Assembly: GCA_036346205.1 (NCBI GenBank)
Contig: JARFJB010001974.1
Span: forward strand, 187,501 to 251,500
Length of the DNA stretch: 64,000 nucleotides
Origin: Vesta saturnalis
Taxonomy: Eukaryota > Arthropoda > Insecta > Coleoptera > Lampyridae
Direction of reading: 5' to 3'
The notes beneath the pieces were generated by a model. That model did no database searches. It had not been told where the DNA came from and saw only the letters and a program-made list of their open reading frames with translations. Below are positions 43,172-54,800 of the stretch, piece after piece (positions within the stretch are counted from its first letter, which is position 1; each line of letters starts with the position of its first letter). The translations under genes and the position numbers were made by a program.

Positions 43172-43174
<3 letters not shown>
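41018..43174. mobile_element. Rosa-like (DD41D) mariner element, 2.16 kb, with complete ends
   Basis: The left end CAGGGTGGGCCACCACCAAC and the inverted right end CAGGTTGGGCCACCACAAAC match closely. The match continues inward through ACGCGTCAGTCTCTAGCACA and AACGACTGAATTTTTTCA. A second pair of inverted blocks lies further in (41470-41605 against 42905-43050, with TTTTTATCGGAATGGAATAG and TTTCTCGAAAAGTATTGAAG). Between these, the left arm carries about 180 extra bases, including another TACAGGGTGATC end, so a second fragment is nested there. Mariners insert at TA, and both ends abut (TA)n tracts. Confidence 0.9.
41769..42893 (-). pseudogene. DD41D/rosa-like mariner transposase, best-preserved copy
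   Basis: Two open pieces cover almost the whole protein. Piece 42893-42228 has the N-terminal domain (ERLDMVLTIGECHENCLLA, YAQKYPDRNHPDTRAFETLL), a linker with TSTRVIARQTDLSRGSVRRV, and the first catalytic Asp in VLFTDESTF. It ends at NRWSINV, before a short break. Piece 42158-41769 has the second Asp in LQLDGAPAHF and the third in LTPMDYFLWGYIK. Exactly 41 residues lie between the second and third Asp. The SPD motif before the third Asp reads LPC. At least one frameshift or stop around 42160-42230 separates the pieces. All catalytic residues are retained, so this copy is the youngest-looking of the five in the window. Confidence 0.88.

Positions 43175-43231
<57 letters not shown>
43175..43231. 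repeat. (TA)n tract flanking a mariner element on the right
   Basis: About 57 bp of perfect TA starting immediately after the CCTG end of the mariner element at 43174. Confidence 0.95.
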
Positions 43232-43234
<3 letters not shown>

Positions 43235-43737
43235 CCGTAAGCATTAGCGGGATGAAACCTTCGGGAAGGTATATTAGACATATTTGCGGACATTTTTTAT
43301 TCTTCATAAATTTTTGATTGGATGCTCCAGTTACGAGTAAATGGTATTAACTTTTGATTTTTAAATGGCATCATAACCATCTGACCGATATTTTGAATTC
43401 AGCAGGAAATTCTGAATACAACGGTTAAAGAAAAAAGAACTTAATTTAATTAATTAATTAAATAATGCTACTATAAAACGCTCGAATTTATGAAATTTTT
43501 GTTAGGTATCTCATGTCAATCATTTATCTGCTTGCAGCGACCTTCAGTCGACCAACCAACCACAAACCACTTTCTAAATTGGGATTGTACTTATGAATTT
43601 CGTCGTAGAAGCAGTGGCGGTGTAGGCTTTTTCTTAAATGGTTTAAAAATGGCTATTACAATTGGTTATAAAATTTTTTATTTCGACATTTATTAAAAAT
43701 TATAAATAAAAACTAAAACGTCTAATTGACACAATTA

Positions 43738-44356
43738 TTTACAGCAAATGTTCAAAATGTTCCCCATTTGCTTCTTCACAATATCGTAAGCGATGAGAAA
43801 ATTCTTCAACACATCATTGAATCATTTCCACAGGAATTGCCTTACATTCTTGTATGATTTTTGCCGAAGTTAATCTAAATCATTCGGCCGATTTACATAC
43901 ACTTTGTTTTTTAAGTATCCCCACAGGAAAAAACCCAGTGGAGTAAGATCTGGCGATCTAGGTGGCCACTCGATGGGACCTCCTCGCCCTATTAGGAAAC
44001 ACTTGGTTCCAAAATCCTCTTACTTGTCGACCATAATGTGCTGGAGCTCCATCTTGCTGGAACCAAATATTGTTTTGTTGGCCAAACATTTGATGCAAGG
44101 CGGGCACTATTTGGTTTTGCAACAAATCTAAATATTTTTCACTATTTAGATTTCCTTCAATAAATAATGGTCCAACTATTCTGTCGTTGATGATTCCCGC
44201 CCAAACGTTTAGCTTTTGTGGGTGCTGAGTATGGCATTGTTCCATGCAGTGCGGGTTATCTAACGACCTATATCTAAAATTTTGTTTGTTGACCTGCCCA
44301 TTCAAACAAAATGTCGCTTCGTCGCTTCTGTTTGGTAAGAGGTCTCCACGATACAT
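43738..44356 (-). pseudogene. DD41D/rosa-like mariner transposase fragment
   Basis: The open piece 44356-43958 starts inside the catalytic core. It has the first Asp in RSDEATFCLNG, the block KLNVWAGIINDRIVGPLF, NLNSEKYLDLLQNQIVPAL and the second Asp in WFQQDGAPAHYGRQVR. After a frameshift near 43990 the protein resumes with GPIEWPPRSPDLTPLGFFLW and KNKVYVNRPND. The third catalytic position is glycine (GGT) instead of aspartate. The N-terminal DNA-binding domain is missing: upstream (right of 44360) is tRNA-like repeat sequence. This is a truncated, inactive copy. Confidence 0.82.
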
Positions 44357-44373
44357 AATTTTTAGTAAACGAA

Positions 44374-44535
44374 CAGAAGTTCAACATAATAATTATAATA
44401 ATAATTAACTGTACTTATATTAAAAGTAACTTTTAAAGTGTATGCAATAAAAGATTAACTCGAGTGGAACTTGAATCCGCGATCTCCGTTTTACTAGAGT
44501 GGGGCTCTTCCAACTGAGCTATCGACAAGGCAAGT
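44374..44535 (-). repeat. tRNA-like (SINE-type) repeat, copy 1
   Basis: Read on the minus strand, TAGCTCAGTTGGAAGAG (about 44522-44506) matches an RNA polymerase III A box. GGATTCAAGTTCC (44478-44466) matches a B box at tRNA spacing. The acceptor ends do not pair, so it is not an intact tRNA gene. The tail continues through AGTTAATCTTTTATTGCATA into AT-rich sequence ending GTTGAACTTCTG. Confidence 0.65.
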
Positions 44536-44750
44536 CACAATCGATTCAAACTTAAACTGCATGTACTTCCGTAGTTACGATGTATTACAATTTTTATATA
44601 CAGTGAAGGATCACAGTCAACTTTTGTGTATGTCATGTGAGCTCGCAATACGATAAAGTTTCGCACATGACAACACGCGACTGATTGTTAATTTTTATTT
44701 GCTGTAAGCAATAATAATAGATCACTATACAAATCATTTTGGTGAATGAT

Positions 44751-44950
44751 CAGAAGTTCAACATAATAATAATTAACTGTATTTATATTAAAATTAACTT
44801 TTAAAGTACATACAGTAAAAGATTAACTCGAGTGGGACTTGAACCCATGACCTCCATTTTGCTAGAGTGGGCTCATCCAACTGAATCGACTGTGGCCTGC
44901 CTCCTCTATCTCTATCAAAGTGGAGGTCGTGGGTTCAAGTCAACAATCTT
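44751..44950 (-). repeat. tRNA-like repeat, copy 2, with an inverted partial copy
   Basis: Starts with the same CAGAAGTTCAACATAATAAT word 377 bp to the right of copy 1, and carries a B-box-like GGGTTCAAGTCCC in minus orientation (about 44845-44833). Just beyond, at about 44918-44945, the inverse orientation appears as GTGGAGGTCGTGGGTTCAAG. The unit is therefore partly palindromic. It runs into (TA)n at about 44955-44998. Confidence 0.65.
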
Positions 44951-44952
44951 TA

Positions 44953-45003
<51 letters not shown>

Positions 45004-46079
45004 GATAAGGATAAGGATCTTGAAAATGGTAAGAGATACGAATGCGGTTAAATTAGAGGAAAGGTGTAATTTAGAGCATGTTCACATGTGGTTTGCAAAA
45101 GTTCACTATTGTTTATAGTTTCCGAGATTTAGAACAAATTGCGGTTTTTGGGATTTTCTTTTTTCGTAATTCCTTTATTTATTTTAAAAGATTTTTAAAT
45201 GCCCAAGGTACTTCTTCAATGACACTTTTTGACTTCTATTAGATGGCGTTTTAAAAATTTTTATTCGACGTTTCGTCTCCGAAAAACCATCATCAACACC
45301 CTGTATTCGATAGTATTGTTTATTACGAATTTAACCATATATTACACATTATGGTTTTGAAGCTGAAAAATTCGAATTTTCATTTTTACATTTTTCATGT
45401 AACAGTAAATATTAGAAGTCTTTGATAACTTTTTGTTTAACATTTTGTTTAACTTAGTTTTATTGCGTTGAGATCGTTGTTGTTATTTGAATTATACATA
45501 TTGTAAGTTGTTTTTAGTATCAAATTCTGATATTAATCAGAATTTTTCTTAAAAATTAGCTTCAAAACCATTTCAAATGTTTTGTCCCGCATAAGGAATT
45601 TAAACACAAATATTTTTCTTCCCTCATTTATACGATGTTTTATTTCAGGTTTCCCCATCCCGTTGTTGCCTACTACTTCTTCGAGGTATTTAAATTATTT
45701 CACCTTGTAACTATGGTTTTATCGTTCATTAGCACCTCGAAGCTTCCGTCACTATGTATTACCAAATATTCTATCTTTTTCAACCACATGTGGAGCCCAT
45801 TCTTTATAATAGTTATACAGTATCATAATCATACATTCAAGGTCATACGTATCTTGTGCTATAGGGACTTGATCGTCGGTGACACTTAAAGTGAGTTTTG
45901 TCGATGATCGTTCACAGTAACACCAATGCCAATACTACTGTGTTTCCATTTCATTAAGACGACTTCTACATAAAGATTAAGCTATAGTGGAGGTAGGCTT
46001 CATCCTTGTTTCAGACCTTTTATTGTAATAACTGGGTTTGATAAGTTGTATGCGGTTTTTCATGTATGCTATATTGTCC
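44951..46079. other. (TA)n and spacer
   Basis: (TA)n at about 44955-44998, then AT-rich sequence. The words TTTCGTCTCCGAAAAACC and ATCATCAACACCCTGTATTC at about 45270-45305 resemble a degraded transposon terminus. No gene was recognised. Confidence 0.45.
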
Positions 46080-47720
46080 TTGTATAATGCTTGAATTATT
46101 GCTAGCATGTGTGGATTAATGGTTAAAGTTCTCAGAGCTGCCTATAATTTGTTCTTCACTTATTTTGTCTGCCATAAATTCAGAATATGGTGTAGGACTT
46201 TACTAGAAGAACGGCTTACACTACTCACCTCACTTAATTCTCTTTAACAGCCAGTTGTCCTTTTTAAATAATAATACTAACTAGGCCTGCTTTAATTCTT
46301 AGCGGACTTTAATTTCACTGCAACACTTGTTCATTAAGTCTGCGAGTCTGCTAACTATTTATGGGCCTGCATTATTGATAAGTTCTATTGCTACATTGCC
46401 TGGTCCTGAAGATCGTCCATTTTTCATTCTTTTTAATTGTGTTTTCACATCTTCTTCGGTTATCATAATTTGGTTTGCATGTACTATTTGTTCTTGTACT
46501 TCTGTTTCATTTGTTTGGTTGGTAACGTTTTGTAGTAATTTTCCCAGTCTCGTCTTGTTCTAAAATTTATAGATTTATTTTGAATTGGTTAATTGTTTTC
46601 CACACCTCGGTTGATCTTGCACCGCGTATTAAACAATCTATTTGATTACATTTTTCTTTCCAGTGTTGTTATTAATTTCATTTATTTCGTGCCTTAGTTC
46701 TTTATTTTTTCTTTTGCATTGTTCTCTTTTCTTATTATTCCTTTTTTTAATTTTAATTTTAATTTTATTAATTGTTCCATCTCTTGAGTTAACCAGTAGG
46801 ATTTGTTCTTTTTTTTTTCGTTGAGGTGTTAATCCCAAAGTTTGTGTTGCTGCTGCGTGTATTGCTGGTTTTAAATTTTTATGTTATTTGCCAATATCGT
46901 CATTTATTGGTCGTTTATTTAATTCTATACTAAGTCTATTTTCGTAAAGAATCCCAATATTATAGTGCTCCAAGGAGTAAAGCTTGTATGTTCCTTCTTC
47001 AGCTTTTGTTTATGAAATTTGTTCTTTATCTGGTGGTTTTCCCATTTAGAGTTAAACGGGATGCATAATTTTGCTTGTACCACGTAATGATTTGGTTTAC
47101 AAATAAAACTTTTTTTTAACCCTGCAGTCTTGCCACTTGATTCGATGATTTAATCTTGTTCTTCAGTAATCTATGACTGACATAGTTTTCCCCACGTCTA
47201 CCAATGAATTTTGTTGTGTTCAATAAAACCATTCATGATTTTCATTGCAAACTAGTTGCAATATTCAACCAGCATTTCTCCAGAACTGCCTTCCTATTTC
47301 GTCTTCCTTTCTTTAACCTACTCTAGCGTTTAGGTCTCCTGTTACAATTACCTCGTGATACTGCGGTGTATTGCTTGATATTTTCACTAGGGATTTATAG
47401 TATTCTGTTATTACGGTAGTGTGACCAAAGATTGTAATTGTCAATGTCATGATTCTTTCAGATGTAAATAACTAGTTCTTTATATAATTTTTATATTTTT
47501 TGTTAACTAATATTGAGACACCTGCGGCCGCTCGCTTTAAATTATTTACGCCTTCCCAGAGAAGTATGTATGTTGCTAATTCTTCATTATCGCTTCCTTT
47601 CTTTTTCGTTTCTGTGAGTATTGCTAGATTTGTATTACTCCCATTTAAATCAGATTTCAGTTGTCTTGTTTGTTATTCCTTCTATATTCCAGGTTTCCAG
47701 TGTTTCCACCAATCGTTGTT
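46080..47720 (-). mobile_element. Non-LTR retrotransposon (LINE), EN and RT remnants
   Basis: Read right to left, AP-endonuclease blocks come first: NTNLAILTETKKKGSDNEEL (about 47640), WEGVNNLKRAAAGVSILVN, the catalytic EVIVTGDLNARVG (about 47345) and the H-containing NHYVVQAKLCIPF (about 47075). Reverse transcriptase N-terminal blocks follow: EDVKTQLKRMKNGRSSGPGN (about 46420), IELINNAG, a NLMNKC-like word and a FKKDNW block at about 46255. The YADD active site is not visible, so the element is truncated or too decayed after about 46080. Frameshifts and stops are dense. The layout fits RTE/Jockey-like LINEs with an apurinic endonuclease. A 5'-untranslated part may extend to about 47900. Confidence 0.78.
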
Positions 47721-49344
47721 TTATTCTGTTCGGGTCCTATTCCATTGAAAGTGTTTTTGGCATGTTTATTTCTTTTACTGGGGATAAGGTGCCGGCCCAA
47801 GGTCCAAACCACAAACTTGGGGCCCAGGTTTAGCTGTCGGGGTTGGCCTCCTTAGACAAAAAGTTTCAGTTTTAAAGCACCGGGAACTCACCTTTCACCC
47901 TCCACCGTTTGCTGCATTAAGTACTCCCAAAGCATATTACCCAGAGTTCACGAAATTTCCTTCTTCAAGGACGTGGTCGTAGGATTTGTCGATACGTCCG
48001 TGGTTGAATAGTGGAATTACTCAGAGTTTTTTTAAAATCAAATCATTGACAACTATAGTTTCCTCCGAGACCTTAATCGACTATTTTTATATCTTAAATT
48101 AGCTAACAAAAAATCATTATGAAAATAACTCCTCATATCTTAATATCGAAGTTTTAACGGTCTCCCTACCGCAAACAGGTAATCAGATCAAAAATTTACC
48201 AGAGATTTGGAATCAGCAAAGAATTTCCTATAAGATGATATCACTTCCAGCCTTCTAAACCTCATAGCATCGTGCAACGCACGGACATACAGACATCCAG
48301 ACGAATTAATTAACCAACTTTTTGATTTAATTATAATATTTTTAATCACTGAACAAACAACAAAAGAACTTATTTCTAATATTTACAGCGTGGCCCATAC
48401 TTATAAATGCTAGATTACTAATTATAGAACTAATTATAGACTAAAATATGATGAATTTGTATACATTAATATTTACAACTTTCTAGAAGCAACTTGAATT
48501 GCGTTTTTGATAAAATTTCTTAGGAATGCTTTATGGATTACGCACAACCAGTTATTTGACGACATTAGATTATAGGGTCTTTTATCAACAGAAATGGCTT
48601 AAATTAAGAATATAAATTACTTCAAACTACTGGTAGGTTGGGATATTACGCCGATCTGTCCGGTGGTGGAAGAAAAGCTACCCCGGGTAAACGGAGGGTG
48701 CGTTCCGCTATAGAGTTTTTGCAAGTAGTGCAAATGATTTTTTTAAGTTATGTGCATTGAACGGTAACAGGTTTATGCTGGGTAGGAGCTGGTTAGGTTA
48801 AGGAGGAACAGCCAAAGGTGGGCAAACCTCTGAGGTGGACACTAATTAAGCAAACGTAACTTTGCGTTTTATTCAATCAGGGTGTAGGAGGGCACAGCTG
48901 CCGGTGTAACCTGAGCGCCGCAAGTTGGTTTATCATGGGTGGGGGTAATAATGAGGCTATCACGTAAAAAGTTTCTAAGAACTTTTGTAATACGGAAATT
49001 TGGGTAAAAGATTAATTATTATTTCATTATAAACTATAATAATTGAAGTAATAAAGTAAAGAATTTGAAATATTTACAACTTGATTAAACTAACGGATTT
49101 AAATATCAAACTTAGATAAATCAGTCATCAACTAGCCTTTTTTCACCATTCAGTGATGTTGAAAAGATACCATTAAAAGCAAGAACACAATCAACTTTAC
49201 AACTACAAAGAAGAGTTTCAACATCCTTTTTAAGGGATAAACAGGTTGACTGGTGCAGTACAATGAGTCGGGAAATCAAGAGCAAATTTTACTCAACACC
49301 ACTAACAAAGAGAGGAGGGGAGTAGGTAAGATTGGAGACTTTTG
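47721..49344. other. Spacer, no gene recognised
   Basis: The first 150 bp may belong to the 5' end of the adjacent LINE. A GC-richer patch at about 48640-48960 has no identifiable motif. The rest is AT-rich. Confidence 0.45.
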
Positions 49345-49500
49345 GAACATACCACATTCCCAAGGTCCCACATTTCCAAGGTTACCACAATATCAAGGTT
49401 CCACCCGCCCAAGGTTACACAATAAGTAGGTGATGTTTACATAGAACTTTTCCAAGTTCTCACATTTCTAAGAATACCACAATGTAAGATGTAAAAAATA
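49345..49500 (+). repeat. Degenerate minisatellite of 16-18 bp units
   Basis: Four to six copies of a word like CCAAGGTTACCACAAT follow each other (CCAAGGTCCCACATTT, CCAAGGTTACCACAATAT, CAAGGTTCCACCCGC, CCAAGGTTACACAATAAG). After a gap come TCCAAGTTCTCACATTTC and AGAATACCACAATG. Confidence 0.65.
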
Positions 49501-50279
49501 CGAATATCACTAACACTCACCATATTCACAAGGCTATTTGCGCACCCTGCCTACTCAGATAGAGATCTCACTTTTTCAAGGCTTGATCGTGTAATTTAGA
49601 CACTTAGAACCAAATTAAAAAAAGATAATGATATGCTAATATATTTATTTGTTGTATGTACAGGGTGTCCCAACGATAGAGTAAAGTAAGTTTATGCTTA
49701 ACTAGAATTATTTGTGTAAATATTGTATGGACCATGGGGTAGAGGTAAGAAGTGTGCATTTTTTTAAAATATTGGAAGTTATACAGGGTGCGCCAGAAAA
49801 GCAGGACGTGAAAAAGTATGATTTTTTTAAATAGAACACCCCGTATTTGATTTTAGTTTTTAATTCTACGTGTCCATACAAACATATTTTGTCATACAAA
49901 AGATTGGCTGAAAGTTTTTAGTTCTTGAGATATTCGCGTTTAAAGATTATTATGGTCATTTTCGTGGGGTTGATGAATGGGCAATTGTTCCGTTATTTCA
50001 CAATAAAAAAAATTGATATTTCGTGTGAAAAATGAGTGATATTATACTAACGTTTAGACCGAGTACTATTTCTAATTTTCTCAACAGGGTGTTTGTTATA
50101 ACCATTCAAATTTGAAAATTCTCAAATTAAAAAAAATCAGTTTCATTTCATTTTATTCGGGATTAAAAAATCTATCATTTTTGTCAAATTCAGATTTTCA
50201 ATGAAATCTTTAAGGGACTTGTAAAATGTGCAAACGTTATTTTTGTTGGCTTTCATTTTTTTTATATTAATAATAGTAA
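49501..50279. other. Spacer with several mariner-type end fragments
   Basis: TACAGGGTGTCCC (about 49660), TACAGGGTGCGCC (about 49791), CACCCCGTA (about 49848) and CAACAGGGTGTTTG (about 50084) resemble CAGGGTG termini of the rosa-like elements. They occur in both orientations without transposase between them, as expected for MITEs or nested solo ends. Confidence 0.5.
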
Positions 50280-50284
50280 TCACT

Positions 50285-51541
50285 TCCAGAGGCTGTAAAC
50301 CCAAGTGTAGCCGTCACCGTAGTGGAGAATACTACGTCAACCGTAAACAAAGGTAAGAAAGCGCTTTAATGTAATGTAAGATGAGTAATTTAATTTTTTT
50401 TTGCTTTTAGGTAGGTCACGAGCATGCGTGGCTTATGATCGTCCCGTAGTGGTGGGTGGACAAGTTAATTATAAGCCACATTGTGATACTACCGCGGAAT
50501 GACACTCCCATCCTGAGGAGGTTGCTGGGAGAAGAGCATCATACGAATCACGCACAGGATGGGATGGAGCTGCTCCAGGAAGGAGGTGCTGTCGGTGACC
50601 AGGTGGAGAGCGAGCAGTATTTCGACCAGGATGACTGTGAAGTAGCGTTGCGGTTTTAGGATACACCACCTCCAGCAGACGATTTGGATGTGGTATTATC
50701 ACGCACGTACAAGCAGGTAGACGTGGACGAAATACTGCTCACCCTACAACCTGTACGTGAGCCGTATAAGAGGATGCAGTCACCCGTGCGTGAAGATCAG
50801 GTAGTACTGCATCATGTCCTAAGTCCTGACTGCATTGCAAAGTTTGGGTAAGAATGGTCTCCACTTGCGGAAGAGCGTTCATCGTCAAGCTCTGTGGCGC
50901 AGCCGGTGCTGGGGAAAGAGGAACCTCCGATTACTCTGACACCTGCATGCGTTGTAGATGAGCAATCGGCCACATCTGCAACATATGCAGAGTTCAGAAT
51001 AGTAGGGAATCCATTTGAAGGTTTGCTGAGCCCTGCTTCAACCGTAGAATTTATGGAGGAGCGGTCATAAAGTAGTTCGACGGTAGGGGGAGAGGTCAGG
51101 GGACCCATTTCTGATAGTATCTTGAGCCCTACTTGTATTGCAGAGTTTGCTGAAGAGTGGAGTCCTATGAACTCTTCGATACAAGTGGAGCGAATGAATG
51201 ATTCCTCAGAGAATATCCTCAGTCCTGTGTGTGCTGCTGATTTTATAGATAATGAATGGTCGCTAAATGTATTATCAGTATCTAGGAGTGCTGCAACACC
51301 CATACAATACTTACCTGCGCAATCACCGGTGAGGGACATAGTGGAAAATGCAGTATGTTCTCTCCAGAGTGTATTGAGCCCTACATGTGATGGGGAGTTT
51401 CTGGAAAGCAGGTGGGGGGTAATACCTTGCTTCCATCCCAAAGCAAATAGCAGGGTAGAATATGTGTGCTCAGCAACACTATCCAGACCATCATTATTAT
51501 TGTTTCATTACCCTACACTACTTTACCCCTCAACCTGATAT
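50285..51541 (+). pseudogene. Repeat-motif protein at the left end of the Maverick, function unknown
   Basis: A possible small exon (50285-50350) ends at a GTAAGA donor. An acceptor (TTGCTTTTAG) at 50401-50410 leads to RACVAYDRPVVVGGQ. After one frameshift near 50500 a single frame stays open to the stop at 51536-51538, except for three in-frame stops (50657-50659 TAG, about 50848 TAA, about 51067 TAA). The product is acidic and has at least four related motifs of the form LSPxCxxEF followed by a W/S-rich word: LSPDCIAKFG, LSPASTVEFMEE, LSPTCIAEFAEEWSP, LSPVCAADFIDNEWS and LSPTCDGEFLESRWG, roughly 30-60 residues apart. No signal peptide or membrane segment is obvious. I do not recognise the family. 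Its position and strand next to the polymerase suggest it belongs to the Maverick. The antisense open frame over it is a shadow. Confidence 0.55.
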
Positions 51542-51809
51542 ATCCATCACACATATTATCTTATTCCTAGCGATATGTTACGTTGCGTCCTCGTTCGCAT
51601 CGCTAGATATAACTTCTTTTCTTACCAGTTGTAATATATGGTAGTAATGCTGCAAACTAATAAAGAGCAATAAACAGGAATTATGGCAGAACACGTAACT
51701 CTACCCTTTCACTTATACATTGTTTATACCTGACGTAGGGGTTACCATGATTAATAAGGTGGTTCCCCCAGAATGAGGCCCTCACATTGCACTACGATTG
51801 GGCTGACTC

Positions 51810-54800
51810 TTGCGATTATCCCTAATGTGGATAACTCGGGCGCGTAATTTTTTTCGCAATAAAACGTTTCAATGTGAATGTCTGAATAAATTTTCAAGAA
51901 AAGACTTTCTACTGCGACATCAAAAAACTGCGTGTTGGATAAGTATTCCAACTACCCCATCTTCAGAGATGCCGCAGGCTATACCGCAAAATCGTACCGC
52001 ACTTAGGAATATGGTGCAACCAAGTACTTCCGATGAGAACAGAAAGGAACATAGCTATATTGCTGAACTTCCTGCACAACTCGGAGCATCAGGGTTAAAC
52101 AACTTAAAGAATAATGTGCAACACAGACATGCTGATGGTTCCTTTGCGGAACCAGGACCATCAGGTTTCAACAACTCACGGAAGCGTAAGTCAGACCAAA
52201 GCAGCGAACCAGTACAAAATAAAAGTAGCAAAAGTGTTGAAACTGTGCACTGCACTGATTCATGTTCCTCGATATGCTTATCAAGAACACCTTAGAAGCA
52301 ATAGGCACAAACCAAATGTGTGTCTACTCGTTGATACTGGGGTTGAAGTGATTCGCAATGCTTTTAAACAACGCATTGTTTCGTATAGACTATCACCATG
52401 CAATACCCATACGGATGTGCAGACGTTTATGGGTAACGTTAAAGTGAATATTTTGACACTAATACAAATTCAGTTGCAGAAGCACTTATCGTTGAAATGT
52501 AAAGTTGAGTAGTTCAGGTTGTACTTTCTGAACAGTAGAGAACGTACCGAATTAAAGTCATTTCAAACAAAATATGATATATCGAGTGTGGGGGTGGTAT
52601 TGGAAGAGTATTTTCAAAGAGTAGTGGCAATCTTGGATGCTAAGCAATCAGAATTTCAGCATAAAGATTCTGGTAAGTGCGAGTTATGAATAGTAGGGTA
52701 GTACATTGTTAATATATGTTGTTTCGTAGGGTGGTCGCTGGTGAATTTCGTATATTTGGAGGTAAACATGTTGAAATTTGCTCCCACTACGGGTTCATCC
52801 TATATGAATGTCCCGGCTGAAATTTCGCATAAACATGCCATAGTGAATGTGAAGATATTGATAATTGCTGCTTTGCGTGGGATATTGTGACACCGACGAG
52901 ATTACCACAACGGACGACTTCTTCTGATTGCAGGACTTTATTCAACTGAAACGGTGTAGAATTTCCTGTTAAGCTGACTAACATGCCAACGTTTGAGTCC
53001 AACAATAATATCTCCATCAATGTTTATGGACTGGAGGATACGTATCGTGATGGTCATCGTATTCCTGAGGTAGTGGGTCCTCTCTACTATACAAGAGCTA
53101 AACAACCTATTTATGTTAATTTGTTGCTATTAGTCAGTAACCAAACAGATAATCAGCAGTATGTATGAATTTTTCTCGTTTACTTAGCAACCAAATAAGT
53201 CGACGTAATGGGGCCAAATATTTTTGTGCTTCATGTATTCATTACTTTAGAAAGCAGGAGCAATTAACTCGATACGTGTCTCATAACTGTAATTTCGCAT
53301 ACACTAAATTACCTGGCGTGATGCAAAGAAAAGGCAGAGCCGGGGAGTTCTATGCGGAAAATATACTTGCGTTTCGAAACTATCAAAAACAGATGCTTCT
53401 ACCGTTCGTAAACATATGCATATTTTGAAGCGCTATTAGCACCGGTAAATACGGCTGAACGCGGTTTACTCATTCACGATAAAAACGTGTAAACATGAAC
53501 TATACTCATTCAGTTATTATATTAAATGCGGTGTAAACTATACTTGGTCCAAATTAGAACTTTATAGGAGGGTTAATGCCGCGGAGGTATTTATAACACG
53601 ACTCGAGAGTGAAGTAAAACGTATATATAATGAGCATTTGAAAACTGTTGTTCCAATGTTACCACTAACTGCTGAACAACTGGTGATACAAGAGCAAAGT
53701 CGTAATTGTTATATATGCGACAAGCTTTTTACGGATGATCTTATAAATTCCAAAGTACGAGATCACTGCCATATCACAGGTAAATATCGTGGTGCGGCAC
53801 ACTCAAATTGCAATTTAAACTATCAATTGTCTACATTTATCCCAGTTTTTTTCCATAATCTCAGTGGTTATGATGTCCACCTGTTCATCAAACAGCGAGT
53901 GAAACTGAAGAAATTACCGTACTCCCTGTTAATAGTGAGAAACATATAACGTTTGGTAAGCATATTTATGTAGACAAATTCATTAATGGTCGCGGCTATA
54001 AGGAAAACAAGTACATAAATTTGCGATTCGTCGATAGATATAACTTCATGACGCCATCTTTAGATACTCTATCTCATAATTTATCAGATGATCAATGTAG
54101 AGAGGTAAGGAAATATTTTGTTAATGATAATGGCTTTAACTTAATTAGAAAGAAAGGTAATTTCCCCTACGCGTATGTGGACAATTTTAATAAATTAGAC
54201 CATGTAACAGTACCTTCCTATGACAAATTCTACGATAAAATGCGTGATGAAAATATATCCGATGAAGAATACTGTCGCGTCCTACTGGTGTGGGATCACT
54301 TTAAGTGTAATACACTCGGGGATTATGCTGACATATATTTGAAATCAGACGTGTTGCTGTTGACTGACGTGTTCAAAAACTTTAGGCGCAGTATGTTACA
54401 ATACCTGGATTGGCATGAGATACCATGTTGAAACGCACTAAAGTAGAGTTAGAATTATTGACTGATATGGATATGTACCAGTTTCTTAAGAAAGATATTC
54501 GTGGTGGAGTGAGTACTTGTGTTAAGCGAAGAAGTATTGCTAACAACGAGTTTGTCCCAAATCATGATCATAATCGTCCCAAAGTCTATTTACAGTATTT
54601 AGATGCCACGAATTTATACGGATCGAGTATGTGGCAACACCTACCTCATAATGGGTTTATGTGATTAACTGAAGAGGAAATTCAAAACTTTGCTGTACTA
54701 AAGATTAATGATGATGCTGATATTGGGTATGTGCTAGAGGTAGATATACACTATCCGCACCACCTGCACGATGAACACAATGATTATTCTCTTGGTCCCC

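Noticed and set aside
44455..44535. Functional tRNA gene
   Set aside because: A and B boxes are present, but the acceptor stem does not pair and a second degenerate copy lies nearby. A tRNA-derived repeat fits better.
45270..45310. Second hammerhead ribozyme (minus strand TTGATGA ... GAGACGAAAC)
   Set aside because: The conserved first C is T and the putative stem II arms do not pair.
50812..51441. 209-residue minus-strand open frame
   Set aside because: It lies antisense to the LSPxCxxEF repeat protein. Its repeated HVGLNT-like words are the complement of those repeats, so it is treated as a shadow, although its uninterrupted length is noted.
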